From: Castanea sativa
Lineage: Eukaryota > Streptophyta > Magnoliopsida > Fagales > Fagaceae
NCBI RefSeq assembly: GCF_040712315.1
Contig: NC_134019.1
Coordinates: forward strand, 35,063,873 to 35,127,872
DNA length: 64,000 nt
Direction of reading: 5' to 3'
Shown: in pieces, positions 1 to 12,547 of the stretch
Layout of the letters: each line of letters begins with the position of its first letter
How positions within the stretch are numbered: the first letter of the stretch is position 1
The notes under the pieces: model-generated
What the model saw: the letters and a program-made list of their open reading frames with translations, nothing else
Database searches by the model: none
What the model was told of the DNA's origin: nothing
Made by a program: the position numbers and the translations under genes

Positions 1-66
1 CCTGTTTGAGACATCCACATGCTCCCTGACTTCTTTACTCTCATCTGCAGTAATGTATGTCATTTA

Positions 67-805
67 GGGTCCAATTAGTTGGAGAAGTGGAAAAGTGAGA
101 AGATAGAAAATTAGTGGGAGGATGGAAAAGTGGAAGGATAGAAAAAATTTTGTTTTCTCTCGTGTGTATTTGGTTGGAATGGTGGAAAAGTGGGAGTGTG
201 GAAAACTTTTTTGTTTGGTTGGAGAGAAAAATAGGAGGATGGAAAATATAGTTTATATAAATTGACTATTATTTCCTTTTTATTTAATATATAAGAAATA
301 AATATATTTACACTCATTAAATAATATAAAAATTAACACAAATACATATATATTTATATTACTTTTCTTTATTATTACATATAATTTTAAATTTATGGGC
401 AAAAAAAATTGATTATGTAGATTTTATCCACGTGACCATACGTAGATTGGAAAGATATTTAAAAAAAAAAAAAACTTTATTCACATAGGAGACTGGGCAA
501 CTGGACATTGCTGTGTTGATTAAACAAGGCAAAAAATAAAGGGGGCGAAGAAGAGAGAGGGGTAGGTGAGATGAATAAAGTGAGGGTATTTGTATAAATT
601 ATATCATTCAGCACTTTTTCCTCTCCATTTTCCTCCCAAATTGGGAGGATAAAAAAATGTGAATTCGGAGGGATTATTTTCTCTCCCTATTTTTTGTTTC
701 TCTTGTTTTCTTTCTTAAACCAAATAGTAAAAAATGCCATTTTCTACCCTATTTTTCTCTCCCTATTTTCCATATTTTCTGTTTTCACCCTAATCAAATA
801 TACCC
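67..805. mobile_element. PIF/Harbinger-like (Tourist-type) MITE
   Basis: The element begins GGGTCCAATTAG and its far end, read in reverse complement, begins GGGTATATTTGATTAG. It is flanked by a 3-bp duplication TTA (64-66 and 806-808), the target preferred by PIF/Harbinger elements. Both ends carry purine-rich gtggaaaa/ggaggat repeats in inverted orientation. No transposase is visible, so it is non-autonomous. It lies directly against the left limit of the HDR duplication. The 66 bases before it show nothing recognisable. Confidence 0.7.
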
Positions 806-1719
806 TTAAATTAAAGGTCAGACAAAAAGTTGGGGTTTATAAAACAGTAAAACTAGGTCGGTTATTTATTTATTTATTTTAATTATAAAAGTTGCATTGG
901 TGATACCGTGATATTGGCGGCAAGATAGAAACTCCGGCTATGCATGACCATTTTCTGCTTGGGAAATCTCTAGGAATACGTGGGTTACTTGGGAAATAGA
1001 AGAATTTTTTTTTACTAAATGGTTTGGTTGGATCTTATACCAAATAATATGAACGGGGATAATTAAAAAAAGATAGATTAGTTAATATGGAGATAGACAT
1101 TTTTGGTTAATTTTCTATTTAAGTTTCGTTCTTCGTAAATAATACTCATGAAAAATATAACTATCCTAACAAATACAAATTTTAAAAAACTCTTTATTTT
1201 ATCTATAGTTATTAAAAACTTCAAATATTTATCTAAAAATATAGAAGTTAGCCCCCAAATATTTAAGTTAGTCCAATGATGCTGTTAAAAAAAAAATTTT
1301 ATCAATTGACCTAGTAGTTAGAGATAAGATAGTTTTTGTTTTCTTAAAATCATTTTTTGAATATGTTTAAAATCAAACTAAACAACTTTTATATACTCAT
1401 TGGAAATTAAAAGGTTCCCCTAAAAATATTATCTGGCCAATATAAATACGTCAAAGTTGATAGTTTTATATACAATATATTCATAAATTATGGCTTACTC
1501 TAGCATCAAATTATTAAGGTATATATATGTATGTATGTATGTGTGTCGTTTACGTATGTGATGTTTTATCTGGATTCTTGACTAATATATTAGTATCACA
1601 ATTTGGCCCTCCAAACCAAAAATCCTAACTCCACCCTTGATACTATTCATTTACAATCTGCATGATTATTTGCTCAACAGCCTTGGGACTCAACAATATC
1701 TCATTAAATTTGTGTGAAG

Positions 1720-3608
1720 GTCTAGAATACTGTTGAGAAGCACAAGAAAGGAGATTACACATCAATCATTCATGGTAAATATGCTCATGAGGAAACTGTA
1801 GCAACTGCATCTTTTGCTGGGAAGTATGTTATTGTCAAGAATATGATAGAGGTATGTCCCAAATGTAGCTAAAGCCTTACTCTAGTTATAAACCACTATT
1901 TTTGGTATGTTACGGTAGATTCACTTTTGTTAAAGAAATATGTTTTTGCTATAAACTTTTCAATGAATGCAGGCAATGTATGTGTGTGACTACATTCTTG
2001 GGGGTGATTTTAATGGGTCTAGCTCAACCAAAGAGGAGTTTCTAAAGGTGCAGAATTTGGTTCCGATTTGAGCTTTAATGTCTACTATGTTAGGTATAAT
2101 CCAAAGATTTAGTGATGGTCAATGGGTTGCCTGCAGAAATTTATATATGCAGTTTCAGAGGGGTTTGATCCAGATAGGGACCTAGTAAAGGTGGCATTGC
2201 AAATCAAACAACAATGCTCAAGGGAGAAACAGAAGAGATTGGTGAGTTTCCAGTTATGCTATTCCAGCTTCTATTTTTACAAGAAGTCGCTACTTGTGTT
2301 ATTTCTATGTAGTTTCCCCTTACACAAAAAGAGGGGAAATATTTGACAGGTAAATTAGTAGAAAGGACGATGATGCACAAGTATGGAGTGGAAAACGTTA
2401 ATGAGCACTTCAAAAGCTTCAATAACATTTGTGATGCTACTCAAGTAATTTCTTTCACCCTATATCTCATGGTATTGCTTTTCCATTAAAATTATATTAA
2501 AATATTGTGGTGTTCAACATTTGTTAGTGTATGTGTGGGTTCTAGTTAGCTCAATTAGTAAAGTTTTTTGTTGTCAAATAAGAAATCTGAAGTTCAAACA
2601 CCACCTATACCAAAAAACTGATCGGTGTCTTAGCTTGATAATAAGAGCAATCATCATGGATTGGATGTTATATCTTTAAAATCTATTGTATCTATATAGA
2701 AGAAAACATTTTTTAGTATGTGTGTTTCTTCATATGATCTCCATCTTCACCTCATCCTCCTTGCTAGCTATACTATAGTACAATCAACGAAGAGAGAAGA
2801 TGTTCTAACACCAATTAGGAGCCCTTCATCTATCCACTCACTCGCCCCTATGTTGCATAACCAACTTGCAGATTAGCCACATGCTTCTCTGCTTTGAGAC
2901 AGTGACACTCAATATCTTTATGTCCAGGCTTTCTGATATTTTCAAGTGGACTTAAAACTAATTTAGTAATTTGTTTCATTGTCAGGAGCATCGAGATGCA
3001 TCGTATAAGTTGATAGAGGAGAAGCTAGATCTAATCTTGGTGATTGGTGGGTGGAACTCAAGCAACACCTCGAACCTACAAGAGATTGCAAATGACAGTG
3101 GGATCCCCTCATACTGGATTGACAGTGAGTAGAGAATAGGTCCTAGCAACAAAATTGCATATAAGCTGAATGTGAGTGTGAATGCATTGAGTTCCAATAT
3201 TTCAACTGATATTAAATTCCAAATCTTTTCCCATTTTCTTTCTCCCCCCTCCCTTTCTTTAAATACTAGTCTTTGAATTTCTTAAATGTGAATTTGCAAT
3301 AGCACGGGCAGTTGGTTGAGAAAGAAAACTTTCTACCAGAGGGTCCCTTAACAATTGGTGTAACATCTGGTGCTTCTAATCCAGATAAGGTAATTCTCTT
3401 ACTGTCAAAGAATGTTGTTTTTTTACCATTGAAATCCTTTGTTGTAAGCTAGGGTATTTCCCAACCATTATATGCCATCCTAGATTTTTAATGATATTGG
3501 CTATAGAAGTGACAAAATCATGTCCTTTTGGATTTTAACTAGGTTGTTGAGGATGTCCTTATCAAAGTGTTCGACATCAAATGTGAAGAGGCCTTGCAAA
3601 TTGTGTAA
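1720..3608 (+). pseudogene. HDR: HDR/IspH pseudogene, exons 4-10
   Basis: This is a broken copy of 4-hydroxy-3-methylbut-2-enyl diphosphate reductase. Exon equivalents are 1720-1851, 1973-2047, 2137-2241, 2350-2444, 2986-3171, 3303-3389 and 3543-3608, with most splice sites preserved. Against the active gene at 34967-43810 three lesions are visible: the Trp codon at the start of exon 4 is TAG (1723-1725), exon 6 lacks one base (105 instead of 106) so the frame shifts, and the Gln of the DSEQRIG motif is TAG (3130-3132). The Fe-S cysteine of ICDATQ in exon 7 is still encoded. Exons 1-3 are not in the window. The lesions rule out a functional enzyme, though transcription is not excluded. Confidence 0.93.
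2535..2700 (+). mobile_element. tRNA-derived SINE in HDR-pseudogene intron 7
   Basis: The sequence has a pol III A-box-like motif TAGCTCAATTAGT (2547-2559) and a B-box-like GAAGTTCAAACACC about 40 bases on, followed by a family-specific tail (accaaaaa..gatcggtgtctt..gataataag). The same insertion is at 42848-43010 in the active gene, so it predates the duplication. Confidence 0.7.
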
Positions 3609-4139
3609 CTTAGGTTAGCTTCATATGCATACATCAGTCAGAGAGTACCAGTGTAATTTTATAACTGAACAGACGTGTAATTGAAGGATATATGTTATGC
3701 AGCCCCAATTCAACATAAATGTTTTTTGTTCTATTGAAAGGTTATGGTTATTGTGGTTTGCATGTTTTGAATTTCTAAATCAATAAGTTTAATGACACTA
3801 AAACAATAATTTTCATAACTACTAAGGTAACAGGTTGTGATTAATGCACAATAAAAGTGATACATATAGCAGGCCATATGATATTGATGTTGCACCGCTT
3901 GTAACACCATAGCAAATTGTAAAATAAGTTGCGAATTTTTTTTTCCCTATCATTATTCATGTATAGAATATCTAAAGGTTGTTATGTCTTCAAGATGATT
4001 CTTTGAAGACATTACTAGAAAGGGAATTTAGGGTATTGGTGAATTTTTTATCTATATCGATCCCCTAGCTAAGATTTTCCCTGGAGAATTAAGGACATTT
4101 GCTGTGATATTTCAGCTATACTCTCACAAACCCCTCTAT

Positions 4140-4345
4140 GCTCTGTTAACTTGATTCCCGGAGGGGTAAATGGCAAGGCTCGTGCCTTGGCCAAGTGGTT
4201 GTTATTGAACAATGTGTTTGAATTTTTTTGATTTGAGTTGTGGCCCTCCCTGTTTTGAATCTTTAATCAGGGTGGAAGCAAGCAGACCCTCTTGTAATTC
4301 TTTTTGGTTATGAATAAAATTTTCCAGTTCATCAAAAAAAGAAAA
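4140..4345 (+). mobile_element. Possible 3' end of a non-LTR retroelement
   Basis: The stretch ends in ttgtaattctttttggttatgaataaaattttccag followed by a short A-rich run, resembling the 3' ends of plant LINEs. It is shared with 44330-44525, so it predates the duplication. No reverse transcriptase remains. An ordinary gene 3' flank is the alternative. Confidence 0.3.
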
Positions 4346-5054
4346 AAATTTCAATATACCAACGTCCATTAGATTCAATAGACCTACTTCTAGTTGGTGT
4401 AAAAAGTATATCTCACATTGAGTTTAAAGTAAAAATTTCGTACTGTTGCAAACAATGCCATTTTAATATATAGCTTTTATTAAACTATCTTATGTAGATA
4501 TTTTTTTTCAGGAGAAGTGTTCCGTCTGCAACATTTTCACAACAAATTATAAGTAGTAAGCCATTATTAGTTCTTCTTTAAACATATCTTGAAATTAATT
4601 TTTAATCCACCAGTAACAATTAATAACAAATTATCAATTAAGATGTGTTGTGAAAGCTTTCTAAAAATGTTGTAGACATAATATTTCTCTTTTTATAACG
4701 TTTAGAAATCATTTTGAAATTTGTGTGAATCAGACACGAGAATGTAGAATTTTAACTCAAAATGCATTCTTTTTATCTACTTTTGGAATAATAATCATGA
4801 TTCCAAAATAGATTATGAATTGGGAATTGTTGTATTAGTAGCATAAAAAGAATAGAATTCTTCCCCTAAGTAGATTAATTGAATTTCATGAAAGTGTGGT
4901 TGATTATGAGTGGTGGTGAAAAAAATGTTACAGGTTTTTCTAGCTAAGACACTTGTCTTTGAGAAGCATAATATCAATGCACAGGAGGGAGGTTAGAAAA
5001 AATAAATTTTAGTACAATGGAGTAGTTGAAAATGTTGATGGTGTCTTGACTTAG

Positions 5055-5460
5055 GGGTGCACTTTTTTTTTTTTTTTTTTTTAACAATTGTTTACATAAT
5101 TTGTTATACTAATTTTTAAAATTTGTTTGGATTTAAGGAAGTGGTGTCTGAACATATCCACTCCCTTTTTGTGAGGTATCCTGAAAATCTTATCTTGATT
5201 ATTTACGTGGATGATGAAATTTGAGATCTTAGTTTATTGCACCTCCTTCAAATCAATTGAATTTACTTGTCAATTATCACTAACGAAACAAGACACTATG
5301 ATTATTGCTTGGGTTTGTTTTGTTTTTGTTTTTTTTTTTTGAAAATGATTGCCTGGGTTTGTTAGTTACACACTTACACCACCTTTTTTCTTTTTTTTTT
5401 TAATATGGAAAATAAATTAGTCACTACACTTTTATTAGGCACTCACCGCAACATATCATC
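5055..5460 (+). repeat. Orphan NLR 5'-flank, copy A (part 1)
   Basis: The block starting at the T-run with ttaacaattgtttacataa and ending in ggcactcaccgcaacatatc matches the region upstream of the NLR (27925 onward), and also 45235 and 48570 onward. Here it is cut by a transposon block and resumes at 10597-11091 and 14384-14592. No NLR coding sequence follows it. Confidence 0.75.
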
Positions 5461-5477
5461 TATAAACTCTATGACTT

Positions 5478-5682
5478 CGTTTGGGGACAGCTTATTTAGA
5501 TAAAATTGAAATTTTTTTTACTGAAAGTACTGTAGATAAAGCTAAAAAGTAGCTAAAATAGTACAATGGAACCATGAATAGTACGAAAAAGTGCAATGAG
5601 ACCCATGAATAGTAGCAAAAATAGGCTGAATAGTAAAAAAAAAAACTTGTTTTTTAAGCCAATGCCAAACGCAACCTATATA
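5478..5682. mobile_element. hAT-like MITE, copy 1
   Basis: The ends cgtttggggacagctta and aagccaatgccaaacgca are imperfect inverted repeats, and the body holds repeated ccatgaatagta motifs. Related copies occur at about 32519-32705 and, inverted, at 49376-49515. An exact target duplication was not resolved, so the superfamily is tentative. Confidence 0.5.
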
Positions 5683-5687
5683 ACCAT

Positions 5688-6744
5688 TGTAAAGTTATGG
5701 TTTTACACATAACATTTGTATTGGATTTATTCCATGACAAAAAGTGTTGTAATTACATTAATTTATTTCCTTGTATTTTGTGGGATTTATTTGTAATGGG
5801 TTTAGTATTAAGTTAGTGAAGATTGCTCAAGAAGTTGATCTTGCTACTTGTCTCACGAATGGTGCAACTCGCGAAAGTCACATGAGAAACACATTCTGGA
5901 AGCTGAAGAGTCAAGTGTCAGCTTGTATTTTGCAAGTTACTTTGCAATTTAGGCTAAGTCGCTAGTGACCCGTGAAATTCTCTACCTAGAGGATTTTAAG
6001 TGTGATTTTTTTACCCTTCACCTATACTATATATATCTTCATTACCCACAAAATTTAAAAAAGAGGCTATTCAGAAGAAAACCTTAAAAAGGTTTCTACA
6101 ACACACTCATCTTTTAAAGAGAGAGCTACTCGTCCTTAGTGAGGAATCATTATAGTCTTTTTTCCTTTCTTCTCCCATTGTTATACTTTCAGAGGAGATT
6201 TGTGCCTAAACACAACTCACACTTATTCAGAGTATAGAGAGTATTTTGGAGCTTGGGAAGCATTTGGGATTTGCCAAAAGAAGCCGATGAGACTTGGCGG
6301 ATGCAATCAGGCGGTATTGCAGGATCTAGATAACTAGTGAAGACAAAATTCAGAGGTCCATTGATAGTTGGAGTTTGGAGGGCTCAAGTATATTGGGTAG
6401 ATTGGGCTTGAATGGTCTTTTTGTTATTCGTGTACTCTAACTTATTCACTAGTAGATCGATTTCGACTTGGAGGGTCGTGAAGAGGTTTTTCGTCGAGTT
6501 TTTGGTTTTCTCTTCGATAACACGTCTCGATGTTTTCTTGTGTTTGCATCTCTCTTTACTACTCTTTAAGCTTTACATTTATCGCTTACTGTACTTGCTT
6601 ATGCATTAGAGTAGTGTTCCAGTTTATTGCGTTTCATTTACTCTTGTTCCACACTTAGGTAAATTAGAGTAAAAGCAATTAAGTCATAATTTAAAATTTG
6701 GGATCTAAACAAGCAATAGCGTTTCTACACTGATTGAGCTTTCA
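5688..6744 (+). mobile_element. Possible Copia-like solo LTR
   Basis: A TG...CA bounded block of about 1.06 kb ends in attgagctttca, as some plant Copia LTRs do. Flanking pentamers are accat (5683-5687) and atcat (6745-6749), four of five identical. No primer-binding site or polyprotein follows, which fits a solo LTR. The start position is the weakest part of this call. Confidence 0.4.
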
Positions 6745-6769
6745 ATCATTTTTTTGAGAAAATTTCATC

Positions 6770-6935
6770 AACCTATGGCGTCCGCTCTTAATAATAACTC
6801 TTTTATTATCGGACAAAGATACCAATCAATTTTTGGTGTAGGCAAGGATTGAATTCCAGATCTCTTATTCAACCATCAGATACTTTATCAGTTGAGCTAA
6901 CTGAAACCCACAAATACTATATAACCAAAACCTTT
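6770..6935 (-). mobile_element. tRNA-derived SINE, minus strand
   Basis: The reverse complement contains gttagctcaactgataaag (A box) and a B-box-like ggaattcaatcc, followed by the same tail as the copies at 2535 and 42848. It lies just past the proposed solo LTR. Confidence 0.65.
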
Positions 6936-8017
6936 GACTTTTTGTTGACCTTCTTATATTGTGCCACCTAAGTTTTGGAAGCCTCACAATTTTACACATC
7001 ATCTAATTTTTGTTATTTTTAATGTTTATTTAATTTAATTTTCTTTTCTTTTACTAATTAATTCTAATTTTCAATTGATGTTCCCAGTACTTTTTCTTCC
7101 TCCCCTCTTTAGACTCTCAAATCTCATTGTCTCTATTCAAAGCTGAAGCCCTCCCGCTCTGTCACTTTCTTTAACTTCTCCTCGGTGCAAATACATTCTC
7201 TTCTATTTATCTCAAACCTGATCTATTGGAAGAAGTATGGGTTATCTCTCCTATTTCAGTCTCTTCTCTTCTTATTTTGTGTTTTCTCTACTACCGTTGT
7301 TTCTTTTTCTTCGTTTTCTCTGTGTCATCCTCCGTCTTTTGTTTCTTCATTTCTTCTTTGCCTTAGGTCTGTTTCTCTCTCTATGACCGCTTCTCTCTAT
7401 TTCTTTTGCTTTTTCAAATTCGGTTGCACTGGTCCTACAACTTTAGACATTCTGATACAAAGACCCAGAGATTTGAGGGATATGGAGATTAGGGAAATTC
7501 TTCAAGGTGCTAGGCCTTTAAGCGTAAAAGATATACAACCAATGGTGCATGAATTAATGGGCTGGGCTCCAACAAAAATTCCTCGTCTCTAACCTTAACA
7601 CTAACCATGAAAGAGAGTTCAAAGAGGCCAGTAGTTAAGCATCAACATGCATTGGTGGTGTTGGCAACTTGGCATCTCTTATTACAACTGTGGCCTTTCA
7701 AATTGGAATAACCCCAGTGGGAACATGTGGAGGAATTTTTTTTTTTTTTTTAACTAAAGACGATAGCATGTAGGAGTTTAAAAGAACGAAAAAAGAAAAA
7801 ACGTTACAAGGTTGAAAGAACAAGTGGATGAGAATAAAAGAAGGTTAAAAAATGTCAGTAGGATATTTAGGGTAAAAAAATATAAATGATGCTAAAAAGA
7901 CAACAAATTTCATCACTTAACCTCTAAAAACTAATGTCACTGGTGATTAAAAAAATTTCGATATTTTATTATTATTTATTATGATAATGTCTTTACCAAT
8001 TATAATTATTATCACAT
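6936..8017 (+). other. Spacer with an unrecognised 135-codon ORF
   Basis: An open frame runs 7185-7592. Its first half is a hydrophobic, Leu/Phe/Ser-rich translation of CT-rich DNA, which is typical of chance reading. Its last ~48 residues are of normal composition, with a motif DILIQRP..MEIREILQGA and the C-terminus GWAPTKIPRL, and do not look random. I do not recognise the family. It could be the end of a captured exon or retropseudogene. The remainder is AT-rich with no recognisable gene. Confidence 0.25.
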
Positions 8018-9898
8018 CACTACAAAAAACACGGCCTATAGCCGCGTTTAAAAAAAACACGGCTATACCTTACCTAAGAAATGCGGCTATAAACCAGACC
8101 TACAGGCGCATTTTTGGGAAACGCGGCTATAGACCTAACCTATAGCCATGTTTTTTATAAAACGCAGCTTTAGACATAATCTAGAGCCCCGTTTTAAAAA
8201 ATGTGGCTATAGCTTAGGTCTATAGCCGCGTTTGTAAGTGCCTTTAGCTGTGTTTTTTAATGGTCTTATAGCCGTGTTTTCAAAAACGCGGCTATAGGTC
8301 CAGCCAAATAAAACTTTTTGAAAGGATGGCATGTACAACCGAATAAATATTTTTTTTATAAAGGAGGGGCTATAGCCGCTTTTCTAGGAAACGCGGCTAT
8401 AGACCTAACCTACAGCCGCGTTTTTTTAAAACGCGGCTTTAGACATAACCTATAGCCCCGTTTTAAAAAACGTAGCTATAGGTTAGGTCTATAGCCGCAT
8501 TTGTAAGTTCCTTTAGCTGCGTTTTTTTAAGGGCCTATAGCTGTGTTTCTAAAAATGCGGCCATATGTCCAACCAAATATTACTTTTAAGAACGATGGCA
8601 TGTACAACCCAATAAACATATTTTTTTATTTTTTAATAAAACGCGGCTTCAGACATAAGACAAAAAACAAAATGACGAATATTTATTTTTAAACGTGGGG
8701 CTATAGCCGTGTTTTTAGAATCGCGGCTATAGGTAACTGGGGAAAAGGACAGGTAGCATGAGATATGAGCAAACTAAAATATATATTTTAAAAGGAGGAC
8801 CTAGAGCCGTGCTTTTTCAAAATGCGGCTATAGGTAACACAAAAAACAAAAAAGGGATACCCTGAGATACGTAGCCTAATAAAATATTATATTTTTTATA
8901 ACAAAGTAGGACCTATAGCCGCGTTTTTAAAAACGCGGCTATAGGTCTGCCTTTATAAAAAATATCTCATCTTTTCTATCTGTGGCCGGTGTTCTTCTTT
9001 TCTTTTCTTTTCTTTTTCTCTCAACACAACACAACGGATTCTTTTCATTTTTCCGGCAAGGATGATCGGAAACTTTCATTGGAAAAGCTAAGGCTCACTT
9101 ATCTCTACTATTTGAGGTAAAAAATTTCTAATCTTCTTATGGGTATTATATTTTTGCTAGAGCTTATTTTTTATCTAAGCTTTATGAGCATTGAGAGTAA
9201 TATTTATGTGTTTATATGTATGGGTTTTACATTGGTGGAATTATTTGATTTTGAATTTTTTGGATATGTGCTTGAATTTGTACTATTGTGCTTATGTTTA
9301 AATGGGTTTGTGTTCTTGAGCTTGTTCTTTTCTGTTTTTGGGCTTATGCTTTTGTGTTCCTTGAATGGATTTAGTGTTAGATTTGGGTTGGTTTTGTTGA
9401 ATGAGAGGAGATTCATGGGTTTGTGTTATTATATTTTGGAGCATGTTATGTTTGTATTATGAGTATATTGTGTTTGATTTTGAATTTTTTGGGTGTATTT
9501 GTATTGTGGGTATGTTGTGTTTGATTTTGAATTTTTTGGGTTTGTGTTTGATTTTGAATTTTCTGGGTTTGTATTTGATTTTGAATATTTTTTGTTTGAA
9601 TTTTAAATTTTTTGGGGAAAAAAAAACTAGAAATTTTTTTTTTGTTTTTAATAAAACCTATAGCCGTGGTTATAAACGCAGCTCAAAGTGGGTCTGTAGC
9701 CGCGTTTTTAAAAAATGCGGCTATAGACCCGAAGCCTATAGCCGTGGTTAAAAACGTGGCCTTAGGTCTGACCTTTAGCCGCAGTTATAAAAACGCGAAA
9801 TAGGCTGGGTTCGTAAATGCGGCTATATCCTATTGCCGCGTTTTCGTAGTCTATAGCCGCGTTTTTGAAACGCGGCTATAGACCCCTTTTTTGTAGTG
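8018..9898. mobile_element. Non-autonomous CACTA (EnSpm) transposon
   Basis: The termini are CACTACAAAAAAC and, inverted, TTTTTTGTAGTG, with a 3-bp target duplication CAT (8015-8017 and 9899-9901). Both subterminal zones (8030-8960 and 9655-9890) are filled with copies of tatagccgcgttt and its complement aacgcggctata, many paired into short hairpins. This is the usual layout of CACTA transposase-binding repeats. The centre (about 8990-9650) holds a degenerate tttgattttgaattttttgg repeat and no transposase, so the element depends on a partner elsewhere. Confidence 0.92.
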
Positions 9899-9901
9899 CA
9901 T

Positions 9902-10436
9902 CAATTCACATAATGTTATGTTATAAATTTGTAGTATCTTTAGTATTTTGCAAAATAATTAGTTTAGTGCGTGTGTGTTTTTATATATATATATAACGAT
10001 AATTCTGAAATGGTACATCAGTATTGATCAGAATTGATATACATTGTACCCTTAGGTAAACAAAAAAGGTCTCCGATACAAAATTGACTCCTTGCGATGT
10101 ACACCATGTGTTTGACAACATGTCTCACTTATGCTTTAGTTTAAGTCAACTTCATGGTTTGTGCCTCTTGGTTTAGTTTCCATTGGTCTTATTATATTTT
10201 GTTTTATTTTATGTGCATTTAGGCATACTAGGCCATTGACATAATTGGTATTTTTAGTACATTAGAACTTTAATCATAAAAACCCAAATTGCAACATTAT
10301 AACAGTAGTCTTCTTACAATGAAATTTTTTATGAATTTTGTTTTTTGTATTAATATAAGTTTACAAGGACAAATCAAACATTGGAGGAAATTATAAACTT
10401 GATAACATTTAAACATTAAAGGGTACAATTATTACT

Positions 10437-10515
<79 letters not shown>

Positions 10516-10596
10516 TCATTGAAAAATATTAGTTTTTTTTTTTAATTTTAAAAAATCTCATTAAGTAGTTTTCCTGTGCATAGCATGGGTTACTGA
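9902..10596. other. AT-rich spacer with GA microsatellite
   Basis: No gene is seen. A perfect (GA)n tract of about 76 bases lies at 10437-10512. The segment belongs to the foreign block inserted into duplication unit 1. Confidence 0.8.
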
Positions 10597-11091
10597 CTAG
10601 TATAAATAATGTGTGTCGATAGCACTACTCCATTATTTTTATCCCACAAGACCAAAAAGCTATGAACAGGAAATCAACGTTGCTGTTTGCATTACCAAGC
10701 TTTCAAGCTAAGGTTTCTCTCCAAATCTGAAGATAAACCCTTTAAATTTTTCCTATATCTTTTTATTATATGTGATTTTTGAAAATCTAATCATTGAATT
10801 GTATGTTCTTATTATATCCTTCATATTTGCAAAATTTCAAGAAGATTAGAGATCAATAACTATGTCATCAATAAAATATTTAAATTTCAAGCTTTTGTGA
10901 TCTAAAATTATGCATAAAAATAAGTTTATTGAATGAATAGTAAATAAACATCTGATTTGAACAAAATTTGACACGTGCGTTAAAAAAAAAAAAAACAGTC
11001 TAATAGTTAGATTTTTCAAAATTCACTGCCAATAAGAAGATATAAGAGAAGTTTGAAAAGTTTCTCTTCAAACTAGTTTGGAAAAAAAACC
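10597..11091 (+). repeat. Orphan NLR 5'-flank, copy A (part 2)
   Basis: Homology to unit 2 (45590-46080) resumes here with tataaataatgtgtg and the stretch atcccacaagaccaaaaagc, shared also with the NLR upstream region in part. It stops where the solo LTR was inserted. Confidence 0.8.
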
Positions 11092-12508
11092 TGTGGGAGG
11101 GCCGAGGACTAAGGTACCCTATGTCACGCCCCAAACCCCAAAGGGTTCAAAGCATGAGAAAGACGTCTCAAAGTACCTGTAGATTTTTCCTTTTTGGCAA
11201 ATCAAACTATAGGAGATCTTTATTTTCCCTTCTTTTCCACAGGATAAGAATATATGACCATACTAAAATCTCCACATTACAAGTTAGAGCTCTATAACAC
11301 ATTTACGAACAATAACTAAAAATCATGTGCCTCCACATAATACATGAATATATTACAAAACTCTAATTAAAATTAGAAAAAGTCACAATCTTATCAAGAA
11401 TAAAGACCTTAACATCGAGTCTAGGCCTACCACGCCAAAGGCTAACAAACCTCAAGTGACCAACCTCCAATAGAATTAATTAATGTCTCGGTGAACATAG
11501 CAAAATCAAGTCACCAACCGTTTACAGCAAAAGTCTCCAAATAAAACATAGCACTTCAATCATCACCAATGAAGTAAGCTTCATATCCAAGGTATATCTA
11601 ATTACTTTGAAAAACTGTTAGAGGATGGGATGAGCTAAAACCCAGTAAGTAGCATAATTAATGGGGGTGGGGGAAATGCAAGTTTCATCTTCAATAATAA
11701 TAATAATATGACAAGAATGATTAAGTAATGAAATACAAAGTTTCTCAAAGTAAATACCTTGAAACTATATATTATGATCTGTGAGCACCAACAATATAAT
11801 TTTCAAAGCTATAATATTTAACATAAGGTAAATTATCGTAAATATACCACACTACCACATAGACTGGTCAGGGGATCCACTCATTCACAACTGGCATGAT
11901 ATTGTCCTCTTTGGTATGCAGACTCTTGGCCGTATGGACAGCAGCCTCACTCATACCCTCAAGGTTTTTTTCTCTCCCCATGGGCAACAGAGAAAATGCG
12001 TCAAATAGGACCTCTCTTGCATGTGGTCTCTTGGCCCCATGGACAGCAGCCTCACCCACACACAATCAATGAACCTCTTCCCCCCATGGGTAGCAGGTAA
12101 GAACGCGTCATCCAAAGTGAAAGGGTACTGACTTAGATTTGATTCTGTTGTCACAAAGACTGTGAAAACCAAATCGGGTGATCACCGGGAAATCACACAT
12201 GGCATGGTGTTAAAACCACATAAAACTCACAGGTTACATTATTTCCAAATACATAGTTTATATTTAGGTAATTTGAGGAAAACCTTAAATAATCTAACTT
12301 CCACAAGCTTTGTAAGGTTTTCAACTTCATTTTTGTCAAAAAGATTTTATATCAATTTCTCAATAACAAGACAAGATAAGCATCTTTAGATTTTCTAATA
12401 AACCATAAAATTCATAATTTCTTTATCAAAGATTAAATAGAAGATACTCATATTTTCCATGTCAACAATTCATGCATTTCTCCAAATGCAATACCAAATA
12501 TGATGCAT

Positions 12509-12547
<39 letters not shown>

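Larger units (their letters stand above)
817..5460. repeat. Tandem segmental duplication, unit 1 (left part)
   Basis: From the run ggtcagacaaaaagttgggg (about 817) this stretch aligns almost base for base with 40006-45580: end of HDR intron 3, HDR exons 4-10, the 3' flank, and the start of an NLR-type 5' flank. Small indels separate the copies, for example about 105 extra bases near 2771-2876 here. The alignment stops at about 5460 where transposons were inserted, and resumes at about 10597. Intron 3 of the active gene is 2009 bases long, so exons 1-3 of this copy, if they survive, would lie left of the window. Confidence 0.9.

Noticed and set aside
2535..2620. Possible tRNA gene (A and B boxes)
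   Set aside because: The cloverleaf cannot be completed and the same unit with its tail recurs at several places, so it is a SINE.
9139..9462. 107-codon ORF rich in Leu, Phe, Val
   Set aside because: It is a translation of the tttgattttgaattttttgg-type low-complexity repeat in the centre of the CACTA element; no domain and a matching reverse-strand ORF.
8030..9890. Regular palindromic repeats resembling a CRISPR array or rho-independent terminators
   Set aside because: The host is a plant, spacing is irregular, and the block is bounded by CACTA termini with a 3-bp target duplication.
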